A stretch of 64,000 nucleotides of DNA from Brevundimonas bullata (GTDB lineage Bacteria; Pseudomonadota; Alphaproteobacteria; Caulobacterales; Caulobacteraceae): positions 62,001-126,000 of the forward strand of contig NZ_QLLC01000006.1 of assembly GCF_003350205.1 (NCBI RefSeq), written 5' to 3'. The notes under the pieces were generated by a model. That model was not told the DNA's origin, ran no database searches, and worked only from the letters and a program-made list of their open reading frames with translations. Position numbers and translations under genes: made by a program. How positions within the stretch are numbered: the stretch's first letter is position 1; each line of letters opens with the position of its first letter. Below, one piece after another: positions 25,219-34,619 of the stretch.

Positions 25219-25304
25219 GTCTCATGAGAGTGGAACCCCACCCCTAGCCCGTTTGCTCGGTGAATCCGCCTAGATTCGGTAAACGATCCGGTGATCGCGG
25301 GGGA

Positions 25305-26423
25305 TCAATCGCGAGAGCCGCGATCATTTCGCTTTGTGGCGCGGTAGTGCTTCTGAAGGGCGGCGAGGCGACGGCGCTCGGCGTCCTTGGCCACCCGGTC
25401 CGCCTTCTCTTCCGCCGCCGCCAGTTCAAGCTTCAGTTTCTGGAAATGCGCCCAGCGGTCGGGGTCCAGCGTCCCGTCTTCCAAAGCCGCGCGCACGGCG
25501 CAGCCCGGCTCATTGGCATGGCTGCAGTCGCTGAAGCGGCAGTCTTGGGGCAGGTGCTCGATGTCATCGAACACTGCGCTGACGCCCTCTTCGGCGTCGA
25601 TCAGGCCGACTTCGCGAATACCGGGCGTGTCGACGATCATCCCGCCGCCGGGCAGCATGATCAGCTGGCGGTGGCTGGTGGTGTGGCGCCCCTGGTCGTC
25701 GGACTCGCGGATGGCCTGGGTAGCCATCCGGTCCTCGTTCAGGAAGGCGTTGACCAGGCTCGACTTGCCGACGCCGGAGGAGCCGATCAGGACACAGGTC
25801 TCGCCGGGCTTCACCTGATCGATCAGGGCCTCGAGGCCGAGCCCCTCCCGCGCTGAGACCAGCAGCACCGGACAATCGACGTCCAGCGCAGTGATCTCCG
25901 CGGCCAGAGCTTCTGGATCGGGGCTAAGATCGGACTTGGTCAGCACCACCACTGGCCGGGCGCCGCTTTGCCACGCGGCGGCCAGATAGCGCTGTATCCG
26001 TCGCGGATTCAGGTCTGCGTTCAGCGAGGTGACGATAAAGGCCACGTCGATGTTGGCGGCGATGATCTGCAGCCCGCGCGAGCTGTGGGCCGCCCGGCGG
26101 ACAAAGGCTGTGCTGCGCGGCAGGATGGCGTGGATGGTGGCGGTGTGTTCCTGCGGGCTCAGCGAAAGCGCAACCCAGTCGCCGACAGCCGGATGACCGA
26201 TCTCCTTGGCCTCGTGAAGCAGGCGCCCCGAAGCCTTGGCCCGCAGTTCCCCCTGATCCGTTAGGACCAGATAGCCGTCCCTTTGCTGAAGGATGACCCG
26301 CCCCGGCGTGTGGCCTGCCCGCGCGTGCGGCGAAAAGGCCGCCGCCAGTTGCTCGGACCATCCATATTGCTCGATCAAATGAGGGGCATCCCTATTGCCG
26401 ACCATCCAAGGCCGGGGCTCCAT
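25305..26423 (-). CDS. rsgA: Ribosome small-subunit-dependent GTPase RsgA
   Basis: 372 residues. The GTPase motifs appear in circularly permuted order: TKSD (G4, about residue 163), then GSSGVGKSSLVNAFL (G1), then DTPGIREVG (G3). An N-terminal OB-fold precedes them and a zinc site CRFSDCSHANEPGC follows. RsgA checks late 30S subunit maturation and is released on GTP hydrolysis. The C-terminal 45 residues are a charged helix. It is separated from the next upstream gene by 42 bp. Confidence 0.95.
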   Translation of the reverse strand: MEPRPWMVGNRDAPHLIEQYGWSEQLAAAFSPHARAGHTPGRVILQQRDGYLVLTDQGELRAKASGRLLHEAKEIGHPAVGDWVALSLSPQEHTATIHAILPRSTAFVRRAAHSSRGLQIIAANIDVAFIVTSLNADLNPRRIQRYLAAAWQSGARPVVVLTKSDLSPDPEALAAEITALDVDCPVLLVSAREGLGLEALIDQVKPGETCVLIGSSGVGKSSLVNAFLNEDRMATQAIRESDDQGRHTTSHRQLIMLPGGGMIVDTPGIREVGLIDAEEGVSAVFDDIEHLPQDCRFSDCSHANEPGCAVRAALEDGTLDPDRWAHFQKLKLELAAAEEKADRVAKDAERRRLAALQKHYRATKRNDRGSRD

Positions 26424-26465
26424 GTACGTTTCTCTATGAGGCCGTCCGTGAGTGGCGACCAGACC

Positions 26466-27710
26466 TTAGCGCCGGAAGACACCGACCAGTTCAACGTGGG
26501 TCGACCACAGGAACTGATCGATGGGCGTGACCTTCTCTAGCTGGAACCCTGCGTCGATCAGGATGCGGGCGTCGCGGGCGAAGGTCTGGGGATTGCACGA
26601 CACCCCGACCACCAAGCCGGCCTTGGTCCCCGGCAATTGCTGGGTCTGTTCCAGGGCTCCGGCGCGCGGGGGATCAATGACGATGGCCTCGCAGCCCTTG
26701 AGGTCGTAGGGCGACAGCGGGCGGCGGAACAGGTCGCGCGCCTGGGCCTCAATGGTCTTCAGGCCCTGAGCCGTGGACACGCCCGCCTTCAACGCTGCGA
26801 TGGAGGCCGCAGACGAATCCGCCGCGATGACGCCGGCCACCTCGGCCAGGGGGAAGGTAAAGGTGCCGGCGCCGCAGAACAGGTCGGCGACCTTCTTGGC
26901 CCCCCTCACCGCTTCGACCGCGCGGCTGACCATGGCCGCCTCGGCCGCCGGCGCGGCTTGCAGGAAGGCCGCAGGCGGCAGAGGCACGGTCGCCCGGCCA
27001 AAGGTGATGCGCGGCTGACGCGCCATCACAAGGGTATCGCCATCCAGGCTCAGCCGCGCCAGATCAGCCTCATGCGCCGCTACGATGGCTCGCGCCCTCA
27101 CGTCCGCCGTCAGTCCGCCTGATTTCTTCTCCACGCCGGTCACATCGACGTCCAGCCCGGTGTCGGTCAGGGTGACGTGCAGGGTCGGCGCAGACTTCGG
27201 ATGCCCCAGGAAGGGCGCCGCCACCTTGGCCAGACCCGGCAGGGCGGCGATCAGCGCCGGATCGGACACGGGACAGTCGGTCAGCTCGACCAGCCGCCAT
27301 GACCGTCGCGCCTTGAAGCCCAGCAGGACGCGCCCTCCCGGGCCGCTGCGCGCATGCAGCGCCAGACGGCGGCGGCTCGCTTGCGGCACGGCGACGGTGG
27401 CCTCGACCTCGGTCTCGATGCCTTCGCGCGCCAGGGTCTGGATGACCACCTCACGCTTCCAGGCCAGATAGGGTTCGTCAGCCCAATGCTGCATCGGCGC
27501 GACGCCGCACTCAGCATAGGTTTCCGAATGGATCGGGCGGCGGTCAGGGCTGGGTTCGAGCAGGTCGAACTGCTCCGCCCGTCCGTCCTTGACCTCGGCC
27601 GAGATCACTTCGCCCGGCAGGGCGCCCGGCACGAAGACGAGGCCATTGGGCGTTTCGGCGATCCCGTCGCCCTGGTGGCCCATGCGGGCGATGGTCAGCG
27701 TTTGCGTCAT
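26466..27710 (-). CDS. RumA/TrmA-type RNA uracil-5 methyltransferase with reduced Fe-S cysteines
   Basis: 414 residues. A TRAM domain (1-60, MGHQGDGIAETPNGLVFVPGALPGE) precedes a Rossmann methyltransferase core with ADLFCGAGTFTFPLA, VIDPPRAGA and the catalytic VGVSCNPQTFARD. The usual CxxxxxCGGCxxQH iron-sulfur motif reads ECGVAPMQHW, so at least two of the four cluster cysteines are missing. The protein resembles the RlmC/RlmD (23S rRNA m5U) group, but the exact target is not decidable. It is transcribed on the same strand as rsgA. Confidence 0.85.
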   Translation of the reverse strand: MTQTLTIARMGHQGDGIAETPNGLVFVPGALPGEVISAEVKDGRAEQFDLLEPSPDRRPIHSETYAECGVAPMQHWADEPYLAWKREVVIQTLAREGIETEVEATVAVPQASRRRLALHARSGPGGRVLLGFKARRSWRLVELTDCPVSDPALIAALPGLAKVAAPFLGHPKSAPTLHVTLTDTGLDVDVTGVEKKSGGLTADVRARAIVAAHEADLARLSLDGDTLVMARQPRITFGRATVPLPPAAFLQAAPAAEAAMVSRAVEAVRGAKKVADLFCGAGTFTFPLAEVAGVIAADSSAASIAALKAGVSTAQGLKTIEAQARDLFRRPLSPYDLKGCEAIVIDPPRAGALEQTQQLPGTKAGLVVGVSCNPQTFARDARILIDAGFQLEKVTPIDQFLWSTHVELVGVFRR

Positions 27711-27775
27711 GGCCGGGCTTCTAGCCGCTCTCGCGCCAAATCTGAAACCTGAACGAAGATGAACGACACGATCAA

Positions 27776-27842
27776 AAGCCGTTCAGCTTCGCCCCCCTAT
27801 TTCTCGATGCAACAGACAGCGTAGCGAAGCCGTTCAGCTTCG
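27776..27842. repeat. 16-bp direct repeat upstream of the glycine-zipper gene
   Basis: AAGCCGTTCAGCTTCG occurs at 27776-27791 and again at 27827-27842, 51 bp apart (start to start). The second copy also makes a CGAAGC/GCTTCG hairpin. It lies in the 156-bp divergent promoter region. Confidence 0.6.
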
Positions 27843-27866
27843 GGATCTGTCACAGGAACACGAACG

Positions 27867-28505
27867 ATGATCGGTCATCTGTCCAAAAAAGCATCCGCCG
27901 CTGCTGTCGCCGCCCTCGCTGTGGCCGGTTCGCTCATGGCTCCGGGCGTCGTCAGCGCCCAGACCTATGGCTACGGCTATCCGCCCGCCTACAACAGCTA
28001 CGGCTCGCAGGGTCGCTACAATGACCCCTGCGTGGGCGATCAGCGTAGCCGGGCGACCGGCGGCGGCGTGCTGGGCGCCGCCATCGGCGCCGTGGCCGGC
28101 TCGCAGTTGGCGGCGCGCGGTCGTCGCACCGAGGGCAGCGTCCTGGGCGGCGTGCTCGGCGCCGCCATCGGCGCCGGGGTGGGCAACAGCTCCGCCAACT
28201 GCGACAGCCGTTATCGCTCGAACACCGGCTACAACCAGTCCTATAGCGGAACCTATGTCCCGCCGGCCTATGGCTACGACAACTCGGGGCATGATCGTCG
28301 CTACGATGACGGCTACGGCCGCGACTATCGCGAGTACGACCAGGGCTACAGCCAGCCGACGCCGGATTATCGCTACCAAAACAACCAGAACAACGACGAC
28401 TGCCGCCTCGCCGAGAGCGTCATTCGTCTGCCCGACGGTCGCAGCGAGACGCGCTACGTGCGCACCTGCCCCGACCAGAACGGCCGTTATCGCGTCGTCG
28501 ATTAA
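27867..28505 (+). CDS. Secreted glycine-zipper 2TM-domain protein
   Basis: 212 residues with a signal peptide cleaved near GVVSAQ (about residue 31). A Tyr/Gly/Ser-rich segment is followed by the glycine zipper GGGVLGAAIGAVAGSQLAARGRRTEGSVLGGVLGAAIGAGVGN (in two halves, residues about 66-110), then a Tyr/Asn/Asp-rich low-complexity region and a small C-terminal domain with two cysteines (DDCRLAESVIRLPDGRSETRYVRTC). Such proteins sit in or near the outer membrane, are often stress-inducible, and their function is poorly known. Confidence 0.85.
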   Translation: MIGHLSKKASAAAVAALAVAGSLMAPGVVSAQTYGYGYPPAYNSYGSQGRYNDPCVGDQRSRATGGGVLGAAIGAVAGSQLAARGRRTEGSVLGGVLGAAIGAGVGNSSANCDSRYRSNTGYNQSYSGTYVPPAYGYDNSGHDRRYDDGYGRDYREYDQGYSQPTPDYRYQNNQNNDDCRLAESVIRLPDGRSETRYVRTCPDQNGRYRVVD

Positions 28506-28536
28506 GTTTCAGCCCCCCTGTCGATCGACGACGTGA

Positions 28537-28566
28537 AGAGGGCCGCCGGTTATCCGGCGGCCCTCT
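28537..28566 (+). terminator. Strong intrinsic terminator, probably bidirectional
   Basis: AGAGGGCCGCCGG (28537-28549) and CCGGCGGCCCTCT (28554-28566) pair perfectly around a TTAT loop, followed by ATTCTTTT. It lies between the convergent glycine-zipper and tlyA genes. Confidence 0.85.
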
Positions 28567-28578
28567 ATTCTTTTGGGA

Positions 28579-29313
28579 TCAGGCCCGGCGAGCCCACATC
28601 AGGAACTCGACATTGCCGTCACCGCCCGTGATCGGGCTTTCCGCCGTTTCCTGAACTTTCCAGCCGACGCTCTCGAGCCAGGCGCGTACGCCTTCGACCG
28701 CCGCCGCATGGGCCTCGGGGTCCTTGACCACGCCCTTCTTGCCCGCGTCCTTGGGGCCCGCCCCTTCGAACTGCGGCTTGACCAGGGTGATCAGGTCCGC
28801 GTCCGGCGTCGCCAGATCAAGAACGGCAGGCAGCACCTTCGACAGCCCGATGAAGCTGGCGTCGCAGACGATCAGCGACGGCGCCTCAGGAATGATCTCA
28901 GGCGTCAGATCCCGCGCGTCGGTCCGCTCCAGATTGATCACGCGCGAATCGGCGGCGACCTTCGGATGCATCTGCCCGAATCCAACATCCACGGCGAAGA
29001 CCCGCGCCGCGCCGCGATCCAGACAGACCTCGGTGAATCCGCCGGTCGAGGCGCCGACATCCAGCACCACCCGCCCCTCCGCCGCCACCGGCCACAGGTC
29101 CAGCGCATGTTCCAGCTTCAGCGCACCGCGCCCGACCCAGCGATGAGCGGCGGCATAGCCGATTTCGGCGTCATCGCTGACGGACTGGGACGCCGACCTG
29201 GCGGGCGCCCCGTCCACGGTGACGCCCCCCGCCTCGACCGCCGCCTTGGCCTTGGCGCGACTTTCCGTCAGGCCGCGCGTGACGAGCAGCTGATCCAGCC
29301 GGATCTTTCTCAC
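28579..29313 (-). CDS. tlyA: TlyA-family rRNA 2'-O-methyltransferase
   Basis: 244 residues. It opens with an S4 RNA-binding domain ([31 protein letters not shown]), then an FtsJ-like Rossmann methyltransferase ([42 protein letters not shown]). TlyA methylates ribose in 16S and 23S rRNA in mycobacteria and is often mislabelled as a hemolysin. Its ATG overlaps the valS stop by 4 bases, so it is translationally coupled. Confidence 0.92.
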   Translation of the reverse strand: MRKIRLDQLLVTRGLTESRAKAKAAVEAGGVTVDGAPARSASQSVSDDAEIGYAAAHRWVGRGALKLEHALDLWPVAAEGRVVLDVGASTGGFTEVCLDRGAARVFAVDVGFGQMHPKVAADSRVINLERTDARDLTPEIIPEAPSLIVCDASFIGLSKVLPAVLDLATPDADLITLVKPQFEGAGPKDAGKKGVVKDPEAHAAAVEGVRAWLESVGWKVQETAESPITGGDGNVEFLMWARRA

Positions 29314-32045
29314 GCGCCGGCCATCTCATCCAGACGCGCCAGCGCGGCCTGCAACTTGACCTTGCCCGCTTCGGCCTCGGCCAGCTTGGCGCGCTGTTCG
29401 TCCACCACCTCCGGCGCGGCGCGCGACACGAAGTTGGGATTGCCCAGCTTCTTGTTCACGTGACCGATATCGCTCTCGAAGACGGCGATCTCCTTTTCAA
29501 GACGCGCGCGTTCGGAAGCAATATCAACCAAGCCATCCAAAGGAATGAAGGCGGACGCTCCGCCTGCAAAAACGGCGATTGATCCAGCCGGTTGCGCCGC
29601 GACCTCCGTAATCTCAGCGAGGCGCGCCATGATGCGAAGCGTGTCGTCATGGCGACGATACAGATCTGCGATATCTTCGGTCGGCCTATACAAAGCTAGC
29701 TTCAACTTCGCACCGGCCGGCACGCCGATCTCAGCACGGACGGAGCGTAATTCCGTAACCGTACGGATCACCCAGTTCACCTCTGAATGGGCGTAGATGT
29801 GGCGATAGCTGTCCGGCAACATCGGCCATTCAGAGCCGATCAGCAGGCCCTCGCGCGCCGGACCTTCCTTGCCCAGTTCGGCCCACAGTTCTTCGGTGAT
29901 GAAGGGCATGACCGGGTGCAGCAGTTTCAACGTCTGGTCGATGGTCCAGGCCGTCATGGCTCGCGTCTCGGCCTTGGCGGCTTCGTCGGCGCCGTTGAAC
30001 ACTGGCTTGGCCAGTTCCAGATACCAGTCGCAGAAGACGTTCCAGACGAAGCGGTAGAGCGCGGAGGCTGCGTCGTCGAACCGCCCCCCCTCAATGGCCG
30101 CACTAATATTGCGCTCAGCGTCCACTAGCTCATGGCGAATCCAGCGGTTGATCGTCTGCACGACGGTCGCCGGATCAAAGCCCTCGACCCGCTTGGCCTC
30201 GTTCATCTGGCTGAAGCGTGCGGCGTTCCACAGCTTGGTGCCGAAATTGCGATAGCCTTCAATGCGCTGCTTCGACAACTTGATGTCGCGCGTGCCCGAC
30301 AGGATGGCCATGGTGAAGCGCAGCGGGTCGGCGCCCAGCTCGTCGATGATGCCCAGGGGATCGATGACGTTGCCCTTGGACTTCGACATCTTCTGGCCCT
30401 TCTCGTCGCGGACCAGACCATTAATGATGACGCGCTTGAACGGGACTTCGCCGTCCATGAAGTGCATCCCCATCATCATCATCCGGGCCACCCAGAAGAA
30501 GATGATGTCCGCCGCCGTCACCAGATCGCTGGTCGGATAGAAGCGCTCCAGATCCTCGGTCTTCTCGGGCCAGCCCATGGTCGAGAAGGGCCACAGCGCC
30601 GAACTGAACCAGGTATCGAGGACGTCCTCGTCCTGCGTCAGGGCCTTGCCGCCCGCCTGGGCGATGGCCTCTTCCTCGGTTTCGGCGACGTAGATTTGGC
30701 CGTCGGCGTCATACCAGGCCGGAATGCGGTGGCCCCACCAGAGCTGACGCGAGATGCACCAGGGCTCGATGTTGCGCAGCCATTCGAAATAGATCTTCTC
30801 GTAGCTTTTGGGCTCGAAGACCGTGTCGCCCTGCTCCACCGCCTTCAGCGCCGGCTGGGCCAGGGTATGGGCGTCAACGTACCACTGGTCCGTCAGCCAC
30901 GGCTCGATGACCACGCCCGAGCGGTCGCCGTGGGGAACGACGTGCTTGGTCTTCTCGATCTCGCGCAGCCAGTTCTCTTCCTCGGCGCGGGCGACGATGG
31001 CCTTGCGCGCGGCGAAGCGGTCCAGACCGACCAGATCGGCGGGGATTTCCGGCACGTCCTCGTTGGTGATGCGCGCAAAGGCGTCCATCACATTCAGCGC
31101 GGCCAGACCGGCGCGCTTGCCGACGCCGAAGTCGTTGAAGTCGTGCGCCGGGGTGATCTTCACCGCGCCCGAGCCCTTGGTCGGATCGGCGTAGTCGTCG
31201 GCGACGATGGGAATGCGACGCCCGGTGATCGGCAGGATCACGGCCTTGCCGACCAATCCCGCGTAACGCTCATCCTCAGGATGAACCGCCACGCCGGTGT
31301 CGCCCAGCATGGTCTCAGGGCGGGTCGTGGCGACAACGATGAAGTCCCGCGTCTCAAACTCAGTGGCCTTGCCGTCCTCGTCGAAGGTCGTCGGGTGCTC
31401 ATAGGTGACGCCGTCAGCCAGCGGATAGGCAAAGTGCCAATAGTGGCCGTCCTGCTCGCGCTGTTCGACTTCCAGGTCCGAAATGGCGGTCTGGAAATGC
31501 GGGTCCCAGTTCACCAGGCGCTTGTCGCGATAGATCAGGCCGTCCTGATGCAGCTTAACGAAGACCTTGCGGACGGCGGCGTTCAGGCCCTCGTCCAGGG
31601 TGAAGCGCTCGCGCGACCAGTCGCAGCTCGCGCCCAGGCGGCGCAGCTGGCGCACGATGGTGCCGCCCGATTCCGCCTTCCATTCCCACACCTTATCGAC
31701 AAAGGCGTCGCGGCCCATGTCGCGACGCCCGATATTGCCGGCGGCGGCCAGCTGGCGCTCGACCACCATCTGCGTCGCGATGCCGGCGTGGTCGGTGCCG
31801 GGCAGCCACAGCACGGCCTTGCCCTTCATCCGGTGATAGCGGGCCAGGATGTCTTGAAGCGTATTGTTCAGCGCGTGGCCGATGTGCAGCGAGCCCGTCA
31901 CGTTCGGCGGCGGAATAACGATCGAATAAGCGTCGGCGGCGCCGTCCGTCGGCTTGGCCGCGCGCGGCGCGAACAGACCGCTCTCTTCCCACTGGGCGTA
32001 GAGACGCGGTTCGGCGGCCTGGGGTTCGAAAGTTTTCTCGAGCAT
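29310..32045 (-). CDS. valS: Valyl-tRNA synthetase
   Basis: 911 residues. The class I signatures are [16 protein letters not shown] (HIGH, about residue 45-60) and [12 protein letters not shown] (KMSKS, near residue 555), with the editing domain ([19 protein letters not shown]) between them. The C-terminal 60 residues form a coiled coil ([18 protein letters not shown]...) as in other ValRS. It lies between popZ and tlyA on the same strand. Confidence 0.97.
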   Translation of the reverse strand: MLEKTFEPQAAEPRLYAQWEESGLFAPRAAKPTDGAADAYSIVIPPPNVTGSLHIGHALNNTLQDILARYHRMKGKAVLWLPGTDHAGIATQMVVERQLAAAGNIGRRDMGRDAFVDKVWEWKAESGGTIVRQLRRLGASCDWSRERFTLDEGLNAAVRKVFVKLHQDGLIYRDKRLVNWDPHFQTAISDLEVEQREQDGHYWHFAYPLADGVTYEHPTTFDEDGKATEFETRDFIVVATTRPETMLGDTGVAVHPEDERYAGLVGKAVILPITGRRIPIVADDYADPTKGSGAVKITPAHDFNDFGVGKRAGLAALNVMDAFARITNEDVPEIPADLVGLDRFAARKAIVARAEEENWLREIEKTKHVVPHGDRSGVVIEPWLTDQWYVDAHTLAQPALKAVEQGDTVFEPKSYEKIYFEWLRNIEPWCISRQLWWGHRIPAWYDADGQIYVAETEEEAIAQAGGKALTQDEDVLDTWFSSALWPFSTMGWPEKTEDLERFYPTSDLVTAADIIFFWVARMMMMGMHFMDGEVPFKRVIINGLVRDEKGQKMSKSKGNVIDPLGIIDELGADPLRFTMAILSGTRDIKLSKQRIEGYRNFGTKLWNAARFSQMNEAKRVEGFDPATVVQTINRWIRHELVDAERNISAAIEGGRFDDAASALYRFVWNVFCDWYLELAKPVFNGADEAAKAETRAMTAWTIDQTLKLLHPVMPFITEELWAELGKEGPAREGLLIGSEWPMLPDSYRHIYAHSEVNWVIRTVTELRSVRAEIGVPAGAKLKLALYRPTEDIADLYRRHDDTLRIMARLAEITEVAAQPAGSIAVFAGGASAFIPLDGLVDIASERARLEKEIAVFESDIGHVNKKLGNPNFVSRAAPEVVDEQRAKLAEAEAGKVKLQAALARLDEMAGA

Positions 32046-32119
32046 TGTTTTCTCTTTAGGTCCCTACCGCTCCGCACGCGGTGCGTCGCTGCATGAGGGG
32101 TGGGTTTCTTGAATGCGAA

Positions 32120-32144
32120 AGGGCGGCCCCGCCGGAGCCGCCCT
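32120..32144 (-). terminator. Hairpin between popZ and valS
   Basis: AGGGCGGC (32120-32127) and GCCGCCCT (32137-32144) form an 8-bp stem with a 9-base loop; on the minus strand it is followed by TTTCGCATT. It may end part of the popZ transcripts before valS. Confidence 0.55.
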
Positions 32145-32174
32145 CTAAGACTTAGTGTCTGGTGAAGCGAAGGG

Positions 32175-32741
32175 CTAGCCGGCGTTGCGGGCGATGCGTT
32201 CTACTTCCTTGCGTACCTGGGCTTCGACGATGCCCGGCAGGTTGGCGTCCAGCCAGTCCTTCAGCATCGGGCGGAGCATGTTCTGGACCATGGCCTCGAC
32301 CGTATTGCCGCTGACGAAGGGCAGGTCCTGCGGCGCGGACGCGGCGGGCGCTTCCGGCTTCTGGAAGGTGGCGGCCAGACCGGCGAAGGCCGAGGCGGCG
32401 CTGGCGGCGGCGCTTTCGCCGACCAGAGAATCATAGACCGGAGCGGCGAACGGCTGGGGCGCCGGTTCAGCCGCCGGGAACGGAGCCACGTCGGCCACTT
32501 CCAGGTCGCCTATCGACTCGGCGGCGGGGGCTTCATAGCGCTCGGTCAGCTCCAGAACCTCGTCCTCGACCGGGGCCGGCTCAACGGCTTCGGCCACGGG
32601 CTCGGGCGTCGGCGCGGCTTCCACGACCGGCTCGGGCGCTGCGGCGGCGGTTTCGGCCGGCGCGTCGTCTTCAGAGATGATCCGGCGGATCGACGCCAGA
32701 ATCTCTTCCATCGTCGGTTCTTGGGCGGTCTGGTCGGTCAT
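32175..32741 (-). CDS. popZ: Polar organising protein PopZ (DUF2497)
   Basis: 188 residues. The N-terminal helix TMEEILASIRRIISEDD (about 10-26) is the partner-binding helix of PopZ, followed by a long Pro/Glu/Ala-rich acidic disordered region and a C-terminal oligomerisation module (FVSGNTVEAMVQNMLRPMLKDWLDANLPGIVEAQVRKEVERIA, in pieces from about residue 142). PopZ forms a polar microdomain that anchors the ParB-parS centromere and recruits cell-cycle regulators in Caulobacter. The neighbours valS and tolC match the arrangement in Caulobacterales, which supports orthology. Confidence 0.93.
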   Translation of the reverse strand: MTDQTAQEPTMEEILASIRRIISEDDAPAETAAAAPEPVVEAAPTPEPVAEAVEPAPVEDEVLELTERYEAPAAESIGDLEVADVAPFPAAEPAPQPFAAPVYDSLVGESAAASAASAFAGLAATFQKPEAPAASAPQDLPFVSGNTVEAMVQNMLRPMLKDWLDANLPGIVEAQVRKEVERIARNAG

Positions 32742-32912
32742 GGCAGAACCTTGGGCGAGCGGGGCTGAACCTTAGGGGGACCGCCGACAGGCGCCAGACG
32801 GCGCGCGACGATCAGGGCCAGGCAAACAGACTCGCCCTCCCCTTGTCACTGTCGTCGCACCAACGCCCGCCGGAATCAACGGACGTTTTTCGCCTGTCAG
32901 GCTAATCTCACG

Positions 32913-34481
32913 TCAATTGCGGGGAGCGGTGCGGACGATTTCGCTCTTCAGCTGGGTGTCGATCGGCGCATCCTCGACGTCAGTCGCTGGCGTGATCCCT
33001 GGCGAAGCGACGCGGTCCAGCGCCTCGACCACGCCGTCCCACGGCAGACCGCCACGGTTGCGAACCGCCTTGTAGTTGGCCTCAGCGTCATAGGCGTCAA
33101 TCGTCGGGTCCAGGTCGGGTCCGCCCAGACGGCCCATGGCGGCCAGGAGCTGAGCCTGGGCGACGTACTGATTGCGGTTGGCGCTGGCCAGCGTCACCTG
33201 GGCCGAGCGCAGTTCCAGTTCCTGGTTCAGCACGTCCAGCGTGGTGCGCAGACCGACCTGAGCTTCCTGGCGAACGCCCTCGGCGGCGACCGATGCCGCG
33301 CGAACGGCTTCCTGACCGGCTTGCAGGGTCGACTTGGCGGCGACGGTCTGGGCGTAGGCCGAGCTGACGCTCTGCAGCACGCCGCGACGCTCGCCTTCGA
33401 CGCTGATCTGGGCGGCGTTGGCGCGCTCAAGCGCCTGGGCCACGCGCGAACGGTTCAAACCGCCGGTGAACAATGGCACCGACACGGTCGCGCCGGCGGT
33501 AAAGCTGGTGCGGTCGGTCAGGTCAAAGCCCGACAGGTCATTGGCCGTGCCGCCGTAGGAGGCCGAAAGACGCGCCGACGGCAGGTATTCGGCCCGCGCC
33601 GCAGCCACATTGGCCTCCGCCGCTTGCAGGGCGTAGGTCGCGGCCAGAACGCCAGGGTTCTCAGCCAGGGCTACGTCCAGCGCGCCGTCGAAATCGGTCG
33701 GCAGCCCCGGCAGGACCGGCAAGGTTTCCATATTGGCCGGCGCCTGGCCGACCACGGCGGCATAGGCCGCACGCGACACGGACAGTTGCGCCTGGGCATT
33801 GGCCAGATCGGCGTCCGACTGGGCCAGACGGGCTTCGGACTGAGCCACGTCGGTGCGGGTGATCTCGCCCACTTCGAAGCGGGCGTTGGATTCGTCGAGC
33901 TGACGACGCAGGACGGTGATGTTCTCCTGGCGAATGCGCAGGATCTCCATGTCCCGCACCACATCGGCATAGGCCTGAATGACCGAGGCCATCACCTGCT
34001 GTTCGATATCACGCAGGTTCTCGCGGCCGGCGCGGACATTGGCCTCGGCGGCGTCGATGCCGCGTGCCGTGCGCCCAGCTGTCCAGATGTTTTGCGACAG
34101 GCTGACGCTGGCGGTGGCGCCGTCGCTTTCGGTCGTGCCGCCGATAGACGAGCCAGGCAGCACGCCGACAGCGTCTGGAACATTGTCGCCGTTGGTGTCG
34201 ATAGCGATCGACTGGCCCGCCGTCGTCACGCGATCCGTCCGCGTCCTGCTGTAGTCGATCCCGGCCGAGGCGCTGACCGTCGGGCGCAAGCCCGCGCGCG
34301 CCTGAACGATAGTCTCGTCAAGCGCCCGCTGGTTGGCGCGCTGGGCCAACAGCGTCGGGTTGGTGCGATAGGCCAGGCCGATCGCTTCCTGCAAGGTCTC
34401 GGCCCACGCAGGAGCCGCGCCAGCCCCCATCGCGAGAGTGACCAGAGCGACTGAAGCGAGCGCGCGCGAGCGTTTCAACAT
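32913..34481 (-). CDS. tolC: TolC-family outer membrane efflux protein
   Basis: 522 residues with a signal peptide ending near APAWAE (residue about 27). LQEAIGLAYRTNPTLLAQRANQRALDE and a second, similar half (FDGALDVALAENPGVLAATYALQAAEANV) are the duplicated coiled-coil hairpins of the TolC barrel-tunnel. It forms the outer channel for type I secretion and RND efflux. No inner-membrane partner genes are adjacent; in Caulobacter the orthologue serves S-layer secretion and drug efflux. The start is supported by the signal peptide. Confidence 0.93.
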   Translation of the reverse strand: MLKRSRALASVALVTLAMGAGAAPAWAETLQEAIGLAYRTNPTLLAQRANQRALDETIVQARAGLRPTVSASAGIDYSRTRTDRVTTAGQSIAIDTNGDNVPDAVGVLPGSSIGGTTESDGATASVSLSQNIWTAGRTARGIDAAEANVRAGRENLRDIEQQVMASVIQAYADVVRDMEILRIRQENITVLRRQLDESNARFEVGEITRTDVAQSEARLAQSDADLANAQAQLSVSRAAYAAVVGQAPANMETLPVLPGLPTDFDGALDVALAENPGVLAATYALQAAEANVAAARAEYLPSARLSASYGGTANDLSGFDLTDRTSFTAGATVSVPLFTGGLNRSRVAQALERANAAQISVEGERRGVLQSVSSAYAQTVAAKSTLQAGQEAVRAASVAAEGVRQEAQVGLRTTLDVLNQELELRSAQVTLASANRNQYVAQAQLLAAMGRLGGPDLDPTIDAYDAEANYKAVRNRGGLPWDGVVEALDRVASPGITPATDVEDAPIDTQLKSEIVRTAPRN

Positions 34482-34619
34482 GAACCTGTTCCTGCCTGAC
34501 GCCCCGACGGTGCGCCTGTGGTGCCTTCAATGGCGTAGTTGGAGGCAAGCCTCACCTTACGCCAGTTAAGTTTTTTTCACGCTAACGACACTGAAGTCCG
34601 TCGCTCGCCCTCAGCGCAT

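Noticed and set aside
30132-32096. 654-codon open frame antisense to valS
   Set aside because: valS has full class I motifs on the other strand; the antisense translation is a His/Arg/Ala-rich shadow.
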